This document shows positions 60,469 through 64,000 of a stretch of 64,000 nucleotides of DNA, piece after piece. Below the pieces are notes generated by a model. It was not told the DNA's origin. It saw nothing but the letters and a program-made list of their open reading frames with translations, and ran no database searches. The number at the start of each line of letters is the position of its first letter. Position 1 is the first letter of the stretch. This DNA comes from Golubevia sp. BC0850. Its lineage: Eukaryota > Basidiomycota > Exobasidiomycetes > Golubeviales > Golubeviaceae. Location: positions 558,001 to 622,000 of the forward strand of contig JAAVVG010000006.1 in assembly GCA_012976225.1 (NCBI GenBank), given 5' to 3'. The translations under genes were made by a program, and so were the position numbers.

Positions 60469-63400
60469 ATGAATTCTAATCAGCAACAGCAAGCAACTTA
60501 TTCTGCAAATGGTTATCATCCTTCAACCCAAAAAGATTCTTACTACCCTTCAGATTCAAATTCATTTCAATTACGTCATAATCCTTCACCACCTTTAGCA
60601 GTTTCAGCTTCAGGAGGAGCTTCTCGAAAGAGAACGTCTCCACCTATTGCCTCTGCCTCAAATCCAGCCTCTTCCTCCTCTGTCTCTCCTTCAATAAATC
60701 ATCCAACGCTTTCAGATCATAAAGGAGCTGCTCTAAATACAGAGGAAGAGGGATCGGCAGAACCAGCTGGTCAGGCAAAGAAGAGGAAAAGGAACAGGTC
60801 AGTTACAAAGAGAGAGAGAAATTGGAAACAGCTTGGACAGATTCGAGGGAAACCAGACCTCTTTTTTGCTTATGCCAACCCATTCTCATCACATCAGGGT
60901 GGTTCTATCTTGTACAAATTGTAAAGCTCGAAAGATCAAGGTGAGTCTCTATCCTAAGTGCTTGGTTCAAGTTACCTTGATAACCGATCCAAAGCCTTCC
61001 TTCCTAATTTCCCTCTCTCTCTCTCTTTCAATCTCAGTGCTCCAGGAATGTGCCAGGATGTGATTCTTGTAAGAGGTGAGCTTGATTCATCGAGGTATCA
61101 AGGGAGTCACATGCGGAAAGAGAGGGCAGATAGCTAGGGAGGACAAGAGAGAATCAAAGAAGGAAGGACAAGGTTAGGTGAACAGCTGGGATTCCAAGAA
61201 GAAACTGGAAGATGGGAAAACTTTCCAAGAGATCTTCCAAGTGATTGAACTTCTTCCAAGATCTGAGCCAACGGAATTGGTTATTTAGATTTCAAGGGTG
61301 GAAATCTTCCTAGGACCTGTTTCCGTTGTTTTGAAGACCAGCCAAAACCGGAAACTCACATGGTTCGGAAGAGCAGGGCAGCGGTCGGGAAACGATTTTT
61401 CCCTTCGTTGTCTCCAAAGTCGGGAAATTTCTTTTCTTGACTTTTAACCTGGCCGAGAGATCTGCGAGAGTTTTTTCATCAACCGGACCGAGATCTTATC
61501 CTCCTCTTCTCGACCGCCTAGAAGCGCTCTTTTGATTGACTTGTCGATGCCTTTCTTTCGCCCACTTTTCTCCTTTGCATCCCCCCTACTTTCCAACTGC
61601 ATCGTAGACGAGGATTGGCACATACCTGCAGGTGAGTCACTTCTCTTGCCATTCCAAGATGGCAAGATGGAAGAGCTGGTTCCTTCTAAAAGCCGATTAA
61701 ATCATTTTCTCTTGTCCCCCACGCTGACTTCCACTCCCTCTTTTGATCACGCAATGTGTACTCTTTCTCTGATGCTGTAGATGGGGAGACGAAAGAGAGT
61801 GAGTGAAGCTTCGAGCTGGCTCGTGTCGACGCAGCGTCAAATCTTTTCGCTGACTTGCCTTGTCTCTTCCCTTCTATCTCGACTCCGTCTCGCTTCTTTC
61901 GATCTACCAGCCATGCCTTCCTCGGGAACGTCGAAGAAGCCGAAGCCTTGAAGAATCGAATCACTGAACTCGAATCTTTGGTCCAGAGTCTTCAAAACCG
62001 AAGCGGGAATGGAAACGGAAACAGAAACGAGAATGGTGGTCCAAGACGAACCGAGCAACCATCAGTCAATCGAACCCTCCAGAGTGAAGATGAATCCAAC
62101 GACGAGTCTGACACTGAGGAGGCAGCCTCAGTCTTGGAACAGCTAGCAACTACTGGGCTTCCTAGCCTGAATTCGGAGAGAAAGGCTGCCCTCCTTCTAC
62201 CTAGCGTAAGAGATCTTCCAAACGATAGAAACTACTCAGCTCCGAGGAATGGTACAGCAACGAACGGAAACGGGAAAGATAAAGAATTTCTCACTTTGCC
62301 TTCTCTTCCTAGTTTAAGCAATTTCTCAGCCATGTCTGCTCCTCCTTCAAACCCTGGTTCCCAAGATAGTCAAGTAGAGAATTGTTTGATGCTACTTCCG
62401 AAGATGAAGGATCTACTCGAGGTCTGTAGGTGGTATTTGGAAGAGGTGGATCCCATCTTGGCTTGCCTCAATCGGTGAGTACTTCTGTCTTGTACTGTAG
62501 ATTTTGGATCTTTTCCATCCTGACCTTCCTTTCGTCTCTTCTTCTCCTTTTAGTGTCATCTTCAGGCAGCAACTATCCGAATTCGAGATGGCTTTCAACT
62601 CTAGGATGAATCAGACCAGCTCTCCTTTCAGCGTGGATCTCAGCTTCGTAGCTCTTCTCTTTGCAGTTCTTAGTGCCTCTTCAGAGTACAAGACTTCTAG
62701 AGAATTAGTTCAATGCAATCTAATCCCCAACGAAGAACGGATGGACGAATATTTGGAACGATTCTATTCGATTTCAATTACCATGCTTGGCCTCAGCGAT
62801 TTTGGTGAGCGACCAACTATCAACGGTCTTCAAGCTGTTGCGATGTTGAGCCACTACGCTTTCGCCAGGAGAAAGCAGAAGAGCTATGGTTCGCTCTTAG
62901 TGATGAGCTTAAGGTTAGCAGAGACTCTGGGTCTTCATCGTTTAGGAACAGCGGAAGACGACGCTCGACGATGGGCGGGAGGCTCAAACGATGACAACAG
63001 CTCCAACTCTGGCTCTGCTCTCAATCCATCTTTTACTAAAGTCAAGGATCGAAGATTGAGCTCAACTTCTAAGGACTCAGGCTCTTCTTCTTCTCTTACT
63101 CATTCCTCTGGAGGCAAACCTCATCCTACTTCAAAAACGGTCGGTCAAGGGAAGGAAAAGGAACACCACTCTCTACAAGGCATGTTCCTACCTCCAAATG
63201 TTTTCGGAAGCTACGAAGCTTCCTACTGTGATGGTAGTCACCTTCATAGAGAAACAGCACGAGGAATTTGGCTAGCTTTATGCTGTCTAGAGACTTTTAC
63301 CTCAGCGTCAGTATTAACACCACTGTGAAAGACCAAAAGAGAACACATAGACTCATCTCCCTTTCCATCCCCCTCTCCCAATTCCATCCTCTTCTTTTCT

Positions 63401-64000
63401 CAACCCTTACTTCCTTTAAACTTCCGTAGTTATACTGGTACCAGTACATATCTATCTTCCACAATCGGTCAAACCACAGGTCCGCCAGTCAATCTAGAAG
63501 ACGAAGAGATTCCTTCGTCAGAAATCGGAGATTACGCCATTCATCCTCACCCTTTTGACATTCCTACGAAAAAACGATTCATCCCAATCTTACTGTCCAT
63601 CGGAGTTGTGGCTAGACGCATTGTTGATTCGATGCTCGCCGGTGAAGGCTACTCTTCAATTCTCGACATAGATGCTGAGATGAGAAAGATAAGGGACAAT
63701 CTCCCTCCCTTTTATCGGTACGATGGAGTCTCCGAAAAATCGAAGGAGGTGAAAGCCTTGCACGCTACTCGTCCTTGGCTGGAGCTCCAAAGGATTCTCA
63801 TCTCGGAATGGCTGCATCACAGAAGTCTTCAGATGCATAGATTCTTCTTGTCTAGAGGATACAAGAATCCCAAGTACAAGCTATCTCTCGACAGGTCCAT
63901 TGAAGGAGCTAGAGGTGTGGTAAGTTTTCAATAGCAGAGAGGCGAGGCGAGGGGGGCGGAGGGACAAGAGAAAGAAAAGGGGGGGGTTCCGCCTTCGATC
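60469..64000 (+). CDS. Zn2Cys6 fungal transcription factor, 3' end outside window
   Basis: Exons 60469-60797, 60898-60940, 61038-61075, 61608-61631, 61781-61798, 61911-62474, 62554-63306 and 63430-63919 are in phase, and the gene continues past 64000. A Gln/Ser/Pro-rich head and a KKRKRNR patch precede the binuclear zinc cluster, C-TN-C-KARKIK-C-SRNVPG-C-DS-C-KRRGLAHT-C. The cluster is assembled from three tiny exons (43, 38 and 24 nt), followed by an 18-nt exon giving WGDER. A dimerisation coil (AEALKNRITELESLVQSLQ) comes next. The fungal-specific regulatory domain is then visible (SEYKTSRELVQ, QAVAMLSHYAFAR, SLRLAETLGLHRLG, ARGIWLALCCLETF). It binds DNA as a nuclear regulator. The target pathway is unknown. 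Confidence 0.9.

Overview
This is a gene-dense nuclear fungal window and almost certainly bas­idiomycete. Genes carry several short introns each, mostly about 70-280 bp with GTGAGT-like donors. The recognisable proteins (Mig1-type repressor, Zn2Cys6 and GATA regulators, ERG2, TRP4, a WDR7/rabconnectin-3-beta-like protein and a gelsolin-like protein) fit that group. I cannot place it to class from sequence alone. I saw no rRNA, tRNA, CRISPR array or mobile element.

Layout. 1-2.8 kb: 3' half of an MDR-type ABC transporter. 3.1-10.3 kb: an accessory stretch with a secreted class-3 lipase, a broken acyl/alcohol acetyltransferase-like gene, a small secreted protein and a broken secreted protein. 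10.5-24.7 kb: a compact housekeeping block, MOG1 and UPF3 (divergent), VMA1 and RPT1 (divergent), NDC80, and a four-segment membrane protein. 25.3-27.3 kb: a secreted protein built from six copies of a GHN...NDNDL repeat, with introns only in the odd-numbered copies. 28-33 kb: an old-yellow-enzyme-like reductase and a Mig1/CreA-type zinc-finger repressor. 34-42 kb: a sparse region with two decayed F-box/LRR-like genes flanking a GATA factor. 42.4-60 kb: IPI3, a gelsolin-like protein, ERG2, a very large WDR7-like gene, and TRP4. 60.5 kb to the end: a Zn2Cys6 regulator running off the window.

The genes do not form one pathway. Housekeeping themes are ribosome assembly and RNA quality control (IPI3, UPF3), proteolysis (RPT1), chromosome segregation (NDC80), Ran-dependent import (MOG1), vacuolar acidification (VMA1; WDR7-like proteins are V-ATPase regulators in animals), sterol and tryptophan synthesis. 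The most unusual objects are the GHN-repeat secreted protein, the repeated use of micro-exons (8-24 nt), and several host genes interrupted by in-frame stops that could each come from one C-to-T change. Exon coordinates were derived by hand; in most multi-exon models the exon lengths sum to a multiple of three, which is the main internal check.
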